From contig CAJJDM010000098.1 in the NCBI GenBank assembly GCA_905182975.1, positions 186,001 through 250,000 of the forward strand: DNA of 64,000 nucleotides, written 5' to 3'. Positions 12,200-25,183 of this stretch are shown in pieces; position 1 is the first letter of the stretch; each line of letters starts with the position of its first letter. Both the position numbers and the translations under genes were made by a program. The DNA comes from Paramecium primaurelia. Its lineage: Eukaryota; Ciliophora; Oligohymenophorea; Peniculida; Parameciidae. The notes under the pieces were generated by a model. The model searched no databases. It worked only from the letters and a program-made list of their open reading frames with translations, and had not been told where the DNA came from.

Positions 12200-14940
12200 A
12201 TGTAAGAAAAAATCATTTAGGAAAGTTATTCTTATTTAAATGACTTGAATAATAAAGTAAACAATAGTAATAAATTGGTATATAATGTAATAATTAATAA
12301 GGTTGGTATCTATAAGGGATTCATAAGAAACATTCATTAATCATTTTGTACTCTTTCAATGTAATTAACTGAATATTCAGAATAATTTTATTTAGAGTTA
12401 GCATAAACATAAGAAGAAAATGAATTAAATCTCTTCTATTATAATTAATTATCCAACGCCATAATAAATTTTGCTCACAATTTGGATGAGTTGACTAGTG
12501 AAATGAAATAAGGCATTTTGGAACCTTATGAAGAATTTACATAAAATTACAATTAAATCAATAGTGAATTAATCATAAAGGGTTAAGAATTCTTAAAATA
12601 AGTTGAAAAACAAAGAGAAGGTTTGTTTTTGAAACAACATGATTATTTAAAAACAGCTTATGATTTAGAGAAGAAGAAAAAATCAAAAACATTAAAATTA
12701 AAAGCAGATGAATTATTTGTTGATTATCGTTAAGAATTGGCAAATGTAAATTAATTATGGGATGTATTTAATGATAAATTTAAGAAATCATTTGATGAAT
12801 ATGATTCAAATGAATTAGGAAGAACTTCTATAACAGAAAATACTTCAGAAAAAATATTACAACATATTTCTAAAATTACTAATACATTGAATATGAGATT
12901 ATTGTAATAATTACAATAATCTAATGAAAAATTACATTTGATTTAAAATAAATATCAAATAGAAAAATTACCCATTTTGAAGACTATTATGAAAAATAGA
13001 AAGTTTAATATATTTAAAGTAACTAAATAAGATAATTTTATTACTTATGAGGATTGGAAAGCTAATATGGATTCACATGATAAATTTGATCCTGCTAATT
13101 TATAGAAATTTAAATTATCATAATAACTTGTCTAATAAATTAATTAATTGACAGATGTTATATAATCAATATGTAATAATACATATTCAATTACTATTGT
13201 TTAATATGATTATGAAACCTTATTTTAACATGCAGATACTAGAATTAAATTATTAGATAATATTGTTGAAATTATTGATAAAGCACCTACAGATACAATA
13301 ACAATAAATCAATAAGCAAATGATCTCTTAGTTTTGATTGCCAGAAACTTAATTATCAGTAAAATTATTAATATTTATTATTGTATATAGACTTATAAAA
13401 AGATCAAGCTTTTAATGTTGTGGAATTCAATGCTTTATTAAATTTCATTACTTAATTTGGAATGAGAGAAAAAAATCAATTTATAACTGTAGGATCATAA
13501 GCAAGTGAAAAAACATAATTATTTTATGTTAAAAATAATTGGTAATAATTATTATTGTATTTAAATGAAAAAGAAAATCTTGAAAATAATTCAAATAAAT
13601 AATAAAATAATAAGAAAAAAAATAAACCAAAGAAAAATGAAATCTTAAATTTTTTATATTAAAAAAAAAGAATAATAAAGGAATAAATGACTTAAGAATA
13701 AAAACTTAATTATTTAAAAGTACTCTTAAATTTATAAAAAATCTGTTCAATGATGTTAAAACTTGATATAAAAATAGATTATGCAAGTGAAACTATTATT
13801 ATTTTAGCCAAAATGTGTAATATTAAAGTTTAAGATATTGTATTATTATTGGAATAATTTGAATCAATTAAAATTTATATGGAATAAATATAACCATAAT
13901 CACCAAAAACATAATAAATGATTTTAGAAAAGAAAAGATTATTTTATATCTTTAAAAAATGTCTTAAATATTTACCTTTATAAGATTAATTAAATATAAC
14001 TTTAGTTAATAAAGAATTTGCTACTCTAAATACTAAAGTTAAATAATAATATTTATGTTTTAATAATCTTAGTGAAAGATTATCAATTAAAAGAAAATTA
14101 TTATGGACTAGTTTACTTTAACCAGATTCAGTTTAACTTGATTATTATAAATTAAAAGAGAAATATTCAAAATCAGCAGGATCAAAAGAAGCATTTTTAG
14201 AATAATAAATTGCTTAAGATGTATAAAGATCATTCAATAGTGTTGGATTATAAAGTAAAATTAATCATCTTACTTTACATAATTTACTTAAATTATATGC
14301 ATATTATAATAATACTGTCTCATATACTTAAGGAATGAATTTTGTTATGGGATTTATATTCATGATAATGGTAGATGAAGAATTAACATTCCGTTGTTTC
14401 TCTGCCCTAATTAATTAATTATTAAAAGATGTACTTCTATATGATTTAAAATACATAAGAGTATTCTTTTATAAATTAGATCGTTTATTAGCTATATTCA
14501 TGCCTAAAATCCATTTGCATCTTAAAGAAGAGAAAATTGAAGCAGGTCATTATTCTGCTCCTTGGTTTATTACATTATTTACTGGATCTTTTATGAAGAA
14601 TGAATTTTCAACAGTACTCTTTGATATTTGGGATTTATTATTAAGTAGAGGATGGTGTGGATATTATTAAATATTATTGGGAATCTTTGAAACTTATGAA
14701 GAAAAAATTTTATCTATGAAATTTGATAATTTATTGTAATTCTTAAATAATTTAACTAAAGCAGAATTTTTTACTTAGAATACTGATGTATTATAAATTA
14801 ATTATTTATAGGAAATAGCATCTTTGAAGACTCTAAAATATAGAGCTTTGAAATTTAAAGTGACAAATAAATTAATTACAGAATTAGATAAAGAGTACTA
14901 TTTAGTAAGACAAAAAATCAATAATTTGATGAACTCATGA
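12200..14940 (+). CDS. TBC-domain Rab GTPase-activating protein with BAR-like coiled coil
   Basis: One 32-nt intron (13359-13390) gives about 900 residues. The N-terminal ~270 residues are heptad-rich helices resembling an F-BAR/BAR membrane-binding module (inference). The C-terminal ~290 residues are a TBC domain: LLWTSLLQPDS, then the arginine-finger motif IAQDVQRSF, then the glutamine-finger motif YTQGMNFVMGF, followed by APWFITLFTGSF and a WDLLLSRGW segment. Both catalytic fingers that stimulate GTP hydrolysis on Rab proteins are present. The catalytic Gln is encoded by TAA (14339-14341), so translation with the standard code would end inside the active site. It starts 42 bp after ATE1 and ends 28 bp before the next gene. 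The Rab substrate is unknown. Confidence 0.82.
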
Positions 14941-14968
14941 ATTAATATAAATTATATTGTTAAAATAT

Positions 14969-16595
14969 ATGAAATAAACTCTTCCTGTTCTTGCCCATTT
15001 TGAAAAGAGTTCAGATGAAATTGCTAGTAAACTAACTAATCTTATATAGAATATTTTGAATTAAAGTATGGAAACAATTACCATATAATAAAACAATTAT
15101 AAAACTAAAAGAAATAACTGGAAACTCCTATATTAGATGCTAAAAGAACATTAAGAACAATAGAATAAGAATGTGATTTAAATAAAAAAAGTAAATCTAA
15201 ATAATCAGAACGTATTAAACCTACTTTTACTTTTAATTTCTCTAGAACTGGTAGTTAATATGATACATTAATTTAAAGTACTTAAAATTTTGACTTAAAT
15301 TCTGGATAACTTTTATTTTAGAATTTAAAATAGATTATGGAATCTATTTAAATTAAAGAGGATCCTCCAAATTTCTAATCTTATTGGGAATCCGTTTATA
15401 TGTTTAAATGGGAATAATATATATATTATTTTATCAAACCTTTAACATAAAAGATAATTTAAGAATCAATATTATTAAGTGACATAGTAATTTCATTTAT
15501 TTAATGTTAAATGAAAGAAAATTTACTTAATAATAATTCATAAGAATATCAATAAGAAATGATAATTTTAACAAAACTTTTATTTGAAAATTTCTGTCAT
15601 TTTTTAAAGAAAATATTAACATAAACAAAATAATAAAATACATTAGTTATATAATTATAAAGTAAAATTGATTTAATATTGTGTAATAATAATCATTGCA
15701 TTAATTTTATTTAGGAATTAACTAAAAATAATAGTTTCATTAAAAAAATAATAGAAAATTTACTAAAAAATGATAATCCTAATATTTAACCTGTTATTAT
15801 TACATGTAGATATTAATTAAGTTAAATTAAATTATTAGATATTTAAACTAGTAGATAATAATTAGTTAATGCAATTTATTTATCTACTAGTATTGATTAA
15901 TAGATAGAATAATATTAATCACCATTAAAATCCTTATTCAAAATATCTCATCAATAATAATACATGATGCATTTAAGAGAATCATTTAATAATTTAGAAT
16001 CTGTTTAAGTTCCATTTATTTAAACACCTTTCAAACACTCTTTATGTGTATTATTGGATTTAGATGAAACCATGGGTCATTATGTATAAGATAAAATAAT
16101 AAATTTAGAATGATAAGTTTGATAAATTCATTCCTAGACCAGGACTCATTGAATTACTATAAGGAATTAAAGAACACTGTGAAATAATAATTTTTACAGC
16201 AGGTTTATAAAGTGTATATATATAATATATATCTAAAGTATGCAGATCATGTAATAACTGAATTATAATGTAATGAATATATAGATCATAAATTATATAG
16301 ACATCACACAACATTTAATGGGAATAACTTCATTAAAGTAATAGAGTAATGATTACAATAGGATATAAGTAAAGTAGGGAGACCTTTGGAAAGAACAATA
16401 ATAGTTGATAATACTCCAACAAATTATGAAAAATAATAAGAAAATGGATTATTGGTGTCAACATGGATTGATTAAGAGGAAGATAGAGAATTATTTGAAT
16501 TGAAGGATTTAATAATTAGATTAGCTAAGACAAAAACTATTGATATTAGAAAAGCTTTGAAAAAATATAGAGATTATATCAGTAGACGTAAGTGA
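14969..16595 (+). CDS. FCP1/SCP-like (NIF) phosphatase with long N-terminal extension
   Basis: Four introns (15027-15049, 16084-16108, 16214-16238 ending AAG, 16338-16361) yield about 510 residues. The C-terminal ~180 residues are a HAD-superfamily phosphatase of the FCP1/SCP type: catalytic DLDET in SLCVLLDLDETMGHY, then FIPRPGLIELLQGIKEHCE, IIIFTAGLQSYADHV, YRHHTTFNGNNFIKDISKVG, TIIVDNTPTNY, and GLLVSTWIDQEEDRELFEL. The nucleophile and acid/base Asp residues are conserved. The N-terminal ~320 residues are helical and Gln/Asn-rich with no domain I recognise. The family dephosphorylates Ser/Thr, often on the RNA polymerase II C-terminal domain; the substrate here is not known. It is convergent with the ciliary gene, whose stop lies 32 bp away. 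Confidence 0.85.
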
Positions 16596-16627
16596 TTATA
16601 GATATTGTCATAAATTAATATATTTGA

Positions 16628-17195
16628 TCAAGATCTTTTCTTTTTGAATGGATTTTCATGAGTCATTTCAAAATAGTTATCCACAAATTTAGTGATTTCA
16701 CATTGTTAATTTGCAAAATTCTTAGTTGGTTTATAGACATTCTAAAAAAATATTATGGAAAATATTACTAATTAGTTGGCAAACCAACCAATTTCTTAAT
16801 TTTATGTCATTGGGAAATTGTATTTTTATCTTGGAATTTAATTTCTTAATTCTAAAGTCTTTTCTAATTTCTAATTTGAAAATGCTTCTTCAACAGGATC
16901 ATCTGTATATGGATTTCCAAAGATATCATTATCTTTGTCCTTTCTAGATGATTAATGTGATTAAGGTTCTTGTTATTTCATTATGATATATACTTATATG
17001 ATTAGGTTTTTCAGCTAAAATGACAACTGAAATGGATAATAAATAATAAATACCTCTATTTGGATTTAATTGAAAATGTTCGGTTCTATTCTTATCAAAG
17101 AATTTCATCTCATTTCTAATGTTTTCACTAAACACTATGTCCTTATTTACTACTTGACCAGGGTCTGGTTATTTCAGTTATCTCTTTTATGCCAT
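16628..17195 (-). CDS. CFAP144/FAM183-family ciliary protein
   Basis: Three introns (16742-16768, 16969-16993 ending AAG, 17027-17053 ending CAG) give about 162 residues, close to the family length. Matching blocks are NEMKFFDKNRTEHFQLNPNR (family FYDLNPSRK-like), VVILAEKPNHI (family ITRKPMSW-like) and, most telling, PMTQNQEIGWF (family TEAQEIGW). The C-terminus is CEITKFVDNYFEMTHENPF. CFAP144/FAM183 proteins are microtubule inner proteins of ciliary doublets in animals. A ciliate that swims with cilia is expected to have one. The start ATG at 17195 is the first in frame. Confidence 0.72.
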
Positions 17196-17970
17196 TAATT
17201 TATTAAATATATGAATATAAATAGGTTTTATCATTCATAACTTAAAGTCAAAATAAATAACAATTACTTATTAGATAATATTCAACCAATTTCATCAATA
17301 TTTAATTCAACAAAAATTAATTGAATTTATTATTCCTATCAACTCATTTGTAACAAATTATTGATTTAAATTGTATAATTGAATTATTTAATTGTTTAAA
17401 TTAAGATAAAGAAATCCTTAATATTTTATAATCTTATGATAATTAATTCCATTAATTTCAATATATTGCAAATTACTGTTACTAATATAAATGAATAAAC
17501 AATTAATGTATTAAAATCATAAAGTAAAAAGAATTTATCATAATCCTAAAAATTATTGATAGATTTAATGCTTATTTCATTATAAATTAATAAATATACT
17601 TAATATCTTTATAATAGAAATTCTATGTAGGATTATATACTAAAACCATTGATATCTGCTGTAAAATATAAAATTCTATTAATATTTATAAATATATGAA
17701 TAGTTCTACTTTTAACCAAACACACAACTTACTAAATTAATAATAGAATAGGTTCAATAAATCCACCAATTTTTTTATTTATATTCTTTATCTTTATCTG
17801 ATAGAATATTTATACAATTCAATATTATAAATGATATGTATGTGATAATCTTTAAATTAATTTAGATAGAGTTATAAAAAGAAAATGATACAGAAACAAT
17901 AGATTTTAAATTAGTATGAATATAATAATAATGTAAAAAAATAAAACAATTTTTTAATTATGAAAACTAA
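17196..17970. other. AT-rich gap with an unconvincing minus-strand frame
   Basis: Between the CFAP144 start and the end of the DHHC gene. On the minus strand a frame is open from about 17820 to TGA 17339 and would encode hydrophobic stretches (for example ISIKSINNFQDYDKFF, TLIVYSFILVTVICNIL). It has no ATG, and such lengths occur by chance when TGA is the only stop. It could be a decayed membrane protein. I do not call it a gene. Confidence 0.3.
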
Positions 17971-18974
17971 TCATAATTCAAATGAGTCATGTTTAATTTT
18001 AATCTTACTTTCTTTTTCGGTTAATGGCAGAATCCAATATATATATTCAGTACCAAAGAGTTCTTTAAAATTATCAATAATCTTAGATTTTGAAAATGGA
18101 TTATCTGTTTTCATTTCTTCAATATGGAATTCTACAGTAGTCACATTTTTGGAAATGTGATATAAATGAAATGCTAAAAGTGTCCCCATAGAGAGACATA
18201 AAAGTAAACATGTTAATGCACACATTTGACAAAGGAATTTTGAATCTCCTTTTAATTAAGTGTCACCAAAAAGATCAATTGTGATGAATATAAAACATTG
18301 TGACATACATAGTAATGCATAGATTATGAATTAACAAAAGAATCTATGATTTTTCAATCCAATACAATTATTGACCCAAGGACAATGATGATCCTATTTA
18401 TATATATTTTTTTTTTAAATACCATTCTAAGAATGCATTTATTACATTCTTTACAATGATGAGTTCTGGGTTATTTGACATTTTTGCATTTGAAACAATA
18501 GGAATCAAGTTACATAGCTTAAATGATGTCACTAAATATGATATAATTTAATATTGGATTACAATATTTCATCTTCTTCATCTATTGCCAATTCATATTT
18601 CTTCATTAATTTTTGTTTTCTTTTTTTTTGTATGATTTCTGAATGTTTTTTAGTTCTATTCTTGATTTCTTCTAATGTTTGTTCTTGATAATTTTTAGCC
18701 TAAGATTAAGGGAATATATTAATACTAAATCAGGAGATGGATGACCAGGTGATTAAATTTAAGCTTGAATATAGGCCCAATGAATCATAATGTAAATAAG
18801 TGTGAATTCAATTCCAATTAAAATTGTGGATTCACTATTCTATATTAATTATAAATATGATACATTGATATATCTATAAGGTAAATAATGAAATACAAAT
18901 ACATAATACTCACTTAAAATAATAGCATAAACAAAGATCACAGACAAGATGCCTTTTGGATTTTAAAATTTCAT
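17971..18974 (-). CDS. DHHC-type palmitoyltransferase
   Basis: Three introns (18394-18422, 18532-18562, 18700-18725) join four exons. The protein starts MKFQNPKGILSVIFVYAIIL with a first membrane helix and a second near STILIGIEFTLIYIMIHW. A charged linker (EEIKNRTKKHSEIIQKKRK) follows, then the cysteine-rich domain YCFKCKNVKQPRTHHCKECN, CILRMDHHCPWVNNCIGLKN. Two more helices follow (FIIYALLCMSQCFIFITI; TCLLLCLSMGTLLAF). The DHHC catalytic Cys and all zinc-ligand Cys/His residues are present. The enzyme attaches fatty acids to cysteines of membrane proteins. One intron lies immediately before the DHHC motif. The start codon is only 18 bp from the divergent WD40 gene. Confidence 0.92.
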
Positions 18975-18992
18975 AAATTAATTATTATTAAA

Positions 18993-20243
18993 ATGGACCC
19001 AAAATAAAGAAAAGATCGTTCAACATCTAGGGATAAAAAGAAAACAAATAAAAAATAAACATAATATAGTTATGGATAACTAAAGTATCTATTTATATAT
19101 CTAATAAAAAGATTTGGTGAAGTACAAAGTAAGTCCAAAAAAATATCATTAAAAACATTTTTTGGAAATCCTGAATTTGAAATTTTTTGTTTGAGATTTG
19201 ATTTTGAAGATTAACTTATAGCAGCTGGTTGTTCTGATGGAACAGTCAAGGTTTTTAACATAGTGTCTGGTAAAGTGAATTCTTAAATATATTAAAGGGA
19301 AATTGGCATTCAATTTATAAGGATCATCAGAAGGAGCTAGTCCTACAACAGCAATAAGATGGAGAAGAGATGTAGCCAATAAAGCCAAAAGTGTGTTTTT
19401 ATCTGCAAATTCTGATGGCTCTCTTATGATGTGGTAGGCTCAAACAGGAAAACAATTATTCAGAACAGTAGAATAAGGCAATCAATTATTGGCCTTAGAT
19501 ATAAGATCAGATGGTGATTAATTTGCTACTGCTGGCAAAGATTTTAAAGTTAGTTCTAATATAGATTGATTTATAATAGATACGTGTTTATGATGATGAA
19601 AAGAAGGAAATTATTCATACTTTTGATAAGGCTGATTAGTATAATCATTATTTAAATAAGCAATTAACCAGGTCATCAGAATAGAATCTTTGCTCTTAAA
19701 TATTTAGAAGAAACACCTAATATTCTACTATCTGGTGGATGGGATGGTAATCTTTTGATATGGGATCTTAGAGATCATAAATCTATTGGAACTATCTATG
19801 GTCCTAATCTTTCTGGGGATAGTTTAGATTTTAGGTATCTATTTATATAATTATATAGAAATGGTTAAATATTGACAGGTTCATATAGAACAAATAATTA
19901 ATTATAGTTATGGGATTTTGGTACCAGATAACTAATTTAGGAGATATAATGGGATTAAAATAATAATAACAGTGATTTCTATGTTTATTCTTGTCAATTT
20001 AGTAAAATTAATGGAGATACAATTTTGGCTGGTAGTAGTGGTAAATAAGAATTGAAGTTGTTTGATATTAATAATCAATATTAAACATGTGGTTATATTC
20101 AAGATTTATAAGAAGGTATAAATAATTCTCATATATTTTTTATAGGAGTATACTGTGTAGATTATGGAAATAAGAGTAATAAATTTTCATTTGGTGGAGG
20201 AGAAGGTGTAGTATACATTTGTTCATTGACAAATTCAAAGTGA
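18993..20243 (+). CDS. WD40-repeat protein
   Basis: Introns inferred from frame and motif continuity: about 19086-19112 (27 nt, optional), 28 nt near 19272-19299, 31 nt near 19552-19582, 22 nt near 19640-19661, 24 nt near 19832-19855 and 30 nt near 20116-20145. The product is about 350 residues with a basic, low-complexity N-terminus and at least six WD-like repeats: LIAAGCSDGTVKVFNI, FLSANSDGSLMMWQAQTG, FATAGKDFKIRVYDDE, LLSGGWDGNLLIWDLRD, ILTGSYRTNNQLQLWDF and FGGGEGVVYICSL. WD40 propellers act as protein-binding platforms; the complex here is unknown. It is divergent from the DHHC gene. Confidence 0.85.
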
Positions 20244-20270
20244 TGAATAAATATTAATATATATAAAATA

Positions 20271-21743
20271 ATGGACCCTTAATAATTAATTGATAATTTA
20301 AACGATATCTTACTGAGTGATTACTTCACATATATAGAAGTACTGGGAAAAGGAAGCTTCGGTATTGTGGTTGCAGCTAATAGTTAATCATTAGATAAAG
20401 TGGTGGCTATCAAAGTATTGAGTCATAAAACACTAGATTACACCATATTTTGAATAAGAGAATGAGTCATCACTCTTGTAAGAATGTTCTCATCCAAATA
20501 TTGTAAAATTGTATAAGGTTAGAATTATAACTAATATTCTTTAAGGTTCTAGTCGCTTATAATTTTATCTATCTAATTATGGAAAAACTAACTGGAACTA
20601 CATTAGATGTTATTTTAAAAGAACAATCACTTGATGAACTTCAAATTAGAAACATAATGCTTTAAGTATTAAATGCATTAGCTTTTTTACATCGTAAAGG
20701 AATCATTCATAGAGATCTAAAACCTGGTATTTTGTAATATGAAATTTAGAGAATATCTTTATATCTAATGGAAATCACGTTAAATTGATTGATCTAGGAT
20801 TAGGATATCAAATAGTTTGTAGAGGTGTAATAGGTTAACAAGTTGGAACTCCATATTATATTGCACCTGAACTCATTAATGGTTGTGAATAAACGCAAGT
20901 ATTTATTCATAATAAAATATAAGGCACTTGATATATTTTCTCTTGGAATTATATTCTATCAAATGTTGTGTAATAATAAACATCCTATTTGGACTGAGGG
21001 ATTAACTAAAAAAGATTATTATAATACTCTATCTCGTGAATTTCATATTAATTATCCTTCGGATCTTTCTGAGTATATATATGATTTAATAATTTTTTAT
21101 AGAATGGCTTAGGATTTCATTAAGAATACTATTACTCATAGTCCAATTGATAGAATGACAGCTGAACAATGTTTGGAACATCCATGGTTATTAGGAGAAG
21201 ATAGAAAATCTCATCCAATTACCAATAAAGAAATCATTTAAAGATATAATTTTATTTAAAAGTTTCAACTCGTAAATAATCATTTAATCTATTAGATAGT
21301 AAAGGCATTGCAAATGATAAAAATCTTCAAATAATAATGTCATGAATAAATGTATTATCTAAAATCTTAGAATTCTGATGAAATAAATGAGATCTTCTTT
21401 CATGATGATGCTCCAAAAACATAAAGAGTCTATACAGATACACATATCAATATTCGTCATTAGAAAACTTACTACAAACCTTAGAGTTTGAAGACTATTC
21501 AATTAACAAAGGTGACATCATCATAAGATCTTGTATCAACAAAAAATAAAATTCTTAATTCTAATCGTTGTTACAGTAATAATAATGATATTAAATAATA
21601 TTCTAGATTTTACATCCAGATATAAAACATCTTTAGATATACAATTACCAAAAGTTAATAGTTAGAAGAGAATTCATTTATAATTACCTTCCATTTCTCC
21701 TTATTAAACAAGATAATCTAGCTTTGTATTTAGATAGTCATGA
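20271..21743 (+). CDS. Ser/Thr protein kinase
   Basis: Six introns (20415-20436, 20518-20545, 20727-20749, 20899-20923, 21073-21102, 21576-21606) give about 437 residues. Kinase landmarks in order: glycine loop GKGSFGIV, VAIK lysine, HPNIVKLYK, YLIMEKL, catalytic loop HRDLKPENIF, metal-binding DLG (usual DFG), activation segment GTPYYIAPEL, and DIFSLGIIFYQML. The last subdomain ends DRMTAEQCLEHPW. Catalytic residues are present, so activity is expected. The C-terminal ~150 residues are Gln/Ser/Lys-rich without a recognisable domain. I cannot place it in a subfamily with confidence. Confidence 0.88.
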
Positions 21744-21799
21744 TCTTTTTCTATTTTTATATATATATATATATATATAATAATAATAATATTTTAAAT

Positions 21800-23556
21800 A
21801 TGGATAACTAATTTTATAATTAAGACTCGTTAGCATTTGGTTAACATTAACCAACATCTTAATTATAACCTTCAAAAGCTATAAAATTTGACAATGTTTC
21901 TATATTCATTTAATATAGGTACCATAAAAATAAAATAAACAACATTCTAATGTCAAATTCAAAGATGCTTCTAAAAAAGTTTAATAATAGAAAATAGAAT
22001 CAGTTTAAAAAGTACGTCCTTCAAGTGCATAATAACAAGAGAAATAAAAACCTTCTTGGAATGATAAAGTAGAATCTAAACCAAAATAATTTGATAATTT
22101 GAAGAAGAATGAAATTTTCAAAATTGAAACTAAATTGTAAAAAGAAAAAATTGAAAGAGAAAAAGAGAATAAAAAACGATAATTAGAAAATCCACCTCCT
22201 GCAGCAGTTAAATCATATGCAACTATTAAAGATATTGAATAAGTGATTAATGATTGTAATAATTGTTATATTGATTAGAGCAATATAAGAAGGATGTTTC
22301 TGAAATGAAGAAATAAAAGAGAGAATTAGAATAATTATAATGGATGATAGATTAAGAAAAGAAATAAAAGGCAGAATAAAATAAACAATTTGAAGAAAAG
22401 TTAAAATAAATGAAAACATAATAACATCCTGATTTGGCTTAAGATATTATGAATGCTAAGAAGAAGGGTATAGAAAATAAAGAATCACCATATAAAACAA
22501 AAGAATAAAAGAAATAAGATAAAAAAAAGTAAATTGAAAAAAATATTGATTATATCTATATTGAACCATAATAAAATAATTATCCTATTTGGAAGGATGG
22601 AATCAATTTAATTCATTATGAAGCTAAAAAACCATTATTACCTGGATAATATGATTAAAATGATTTGGATATAATACCACAAAAATAAACTTAATAATAA
22701 TAAGTTAAAATTGATGATAATAAATTAAAAAATGAATTGATTGAAATATAAAAAAGAGAATTATAAAGATAACATGAATTAGATGCATTAATAGATAAAC
22801 ATTAATAATTATTAAGATCTGAAGCTTAGAATCCAAATAAATATTATAAAGAAATTAATGAAAAATTAGATAAAATTAAAGGGAAAGTGGATCCATTAGT
22901 TAAGAAAATAGATAGTGTACAAATTGAATATCCATTTACTGGACATTTATTAGCAAGAGGAGTATCTAAAATGATTTAAGTTCATTCTGAAAGATTAACA
23001 GAATTATTGATTGATGATTTACTATTTGAAATGGTAGATATATTAGATACATTGGAAATGAAAAAGAAAGAAGAAGAAAGATAGAGATATGAATAAATGG
23101 CATTATGTGATTATATAGAAGCTGTTAAAGATATCGCATTAGATTAAGATAAAGTTGAATAGAATTTTTAATAAACAAGATAATAATTTATGAGAGATAG
23201 TAATAATAGATATATTTATAGCAAGACTTGATTAATAATATGTGCCTGTTGAATAATTGGGTAGAGATCAATAATTTTATGTAAATCCAATGGATCGTTT
23301 ACGTTCAATAGAATTGTCAAGTGGATTTATAATTAAAATAATGGAAGATAGAAAGAAGAGAATTCAATATATTACTTAAGATAAATAGTATTATCCTAAA
23401 AATCTTGAATAATTTGATTTAGTAATTTATTTATTTATTTATACTATTAAGATAACTGAAACAATACTTGAGGAAATCATTTGGGAACGAGCAGCTGCAT
23501 TATATTAAAGTAGTGATGAAATGGCAGAATAAATATTTATTAATGAATTTAAATGA
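21800..23556 (+). CDS. Coiled-coil protein, unknown, possibly cytoskeletal
   Basis: Four introns (21896-21918, 22256-22278, 23200-23221, 23422-23451) give about 550 residues. The N-terminus is Gln/Pro/Ser-rich. Long charged helices rich in Lys, Glu and Gln follow (KDVSEMKKQKRELEQLQW, LIEIQKRELQRQHELDALI). A better conserved-looking C-terminal core begins IEYPFTGHLLARGVSKMIQ and continues ERLTELLIDDLLFEMVDIL and ILEEIIWERAAALYQ. This layout is common in basal-body and centrosome scaffold proteins, but that is inference; I do not recognise the family. It sits 56 bp downstream of the kinase on the same strand. Confidence 0.72.
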
Positions 23557-23612
23557 TTCTTTTCTTAAAACTTATAAAAATAGATAAATTAATTAAATAA
23601 CACAATTAAATA

Positions 23613-25130
23613 ATGAAATTAAAAATTCTTAAGTATTGTTTCTCTTAATTCCTTAAACCTGGAGACAAATAATTTTATAAATATGGTTTGAATGATTGTT
23701 GTATTAAAGATATTAAGCTCTAGTTTAAAACTCCTTAATTTAATGAAATTTTCAAATTATATTTTTTAGCATATGAAAAAAAAGGTGATGAAGAATATTT
23801 AAAATTGAATGAAGAATTATTCTAATTCATAAAACCATAATATGTTTAAGATGTATCTTAAATTATGAATCACTTCAGTGTATTAGATTTGAATGCTTGG
23901 TAAAATCTTATAGAATAAATTTGCAATAACGTAGAAGTTATACCATTACCTGAATTATCAATAGCACTTAAATAAATATTTATGTTTATGAGTAGAAAGT
24001 TTAGAATGTAAGAATCACCTTTTGAGTCATATCATTATAGTGAATATGATTTACCTCTTATTCTAACAGAAAAATAATTATTTACTATTCTAAATCAAAT
24101 GAAATTAGATCGAGATTAAATAAATAATTATTTAGAGGCCTTAACTACTTTACTTAATATATTTTTTAAATTTAGTCGAGTTTAACCAATTTCTTTTTAT
24201 GATGTTTATGAAATTGTTAGAAACAAACTATAAATTGTATTAGATAAACATTTAGATGAATTAGATCTAAATAATTTAATAACAATGTATCAAAGTTATG
24301 GATCTGAATCTTAAATTATTTAATAAATCATACAAAAATTACAATAAATCAATTCTAAAATTCTACATAAAGAATTGGATAGAATTTTAGAAATCTGGAA
24401 AACAAATGGATCTATTGATTAGGATTTACTTCTATTTTTAAAATCTGAAATCCTATATTAAATTTAATTGACTAATAAATATCAATAAAATAAAGTTTTT
24501 TAAAGAATATTTGCTTTAATCTATGCAAATATTAATGATACAGATATATTAAAATTTATAGAATCTAAATTATTATAATCTACTAAATTGCTCCAAACTA
24601 GAAATCATTCATTTTAAAATGTATTATTATTATTATTATCTTAGGGTTATTTAACATGCATTAAAATATTAAAACTACGTCATCCTGAATTATAAGTACC
24701 TGAAGTTATAATGAAACCAAAACGTGTAAGTAAATAGATGTAGAAATCCTTATAAGAAAATATGCTTATCAATTTCTTTCGCCAGTATGTAAAAACTTTA
24801 GAAGAAAAAGTTAAAATTAAAGTTGATGCTCCTTGTTGGATATATTTAATAGATATAGCATTATTATTTTAAGATGCTAAAGTAGCATTTGAATTATCAG
24901 GTTCAGTTTATTTTAGAGGAAATAATCTTACAGGTAAAAAATAAGCCAAAAAAGAAATAATGATTTCAGAAGGATGGAAACCTATATTTTTAGGAAATTA
25001 AGAAAAGATATTATTTAATAATTTCAGTTTTAATTAATAATAATTGCCAGAACAAATAGAAAAATTATTTGATAATTTATTTGAAAAAGCATTGGGAAGA
25101 AAACTTAATAAAAAATAACTTAGAGTATGA
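23613..25130 (+). CDS. Helical-repeat protein with C-terminal RAP domain (FASTK-like)
   Basis: An intronless frame of 506 codons. Most of the protein is alpha-helical repeats. The C-terminal segment WIYLIDIALLFQDAKVAFEL, GSVYFRGNNLTGKKQAKKE, then GWKPIFL, fits the RAP domain pattern (vDfal..kiaiEvdGp.hf ... GWkvv), with an endonuclease-like fold. Proteins of this plan (FASTK family, OPR proteins) bind and process organellar RNA. The short basic N-terminus (MKLKILKYCFSQFLK) could be a mitochondrial presequence. It is convergent with the giant gene, whose stop is 53 bp away. Confidence 0.62.
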
Positions 25131-25183
25131 AAATATATTTTAAAAATAAAATTTTTATATATTTGTTTATATATATATTGATA

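Noticed and set aside
17339..17820. Minus-strand hydrophobic frame suggesting a membrane protein
   Set aside because: No start codon and no family motif. About 160 codons without TGA is not rare in this composition.
21753..21792. TA and TAA microsatellite before the coiled-coil gene
   Set aside because: A simple AT repeat common in these intergenic gaps; no function is indicated.
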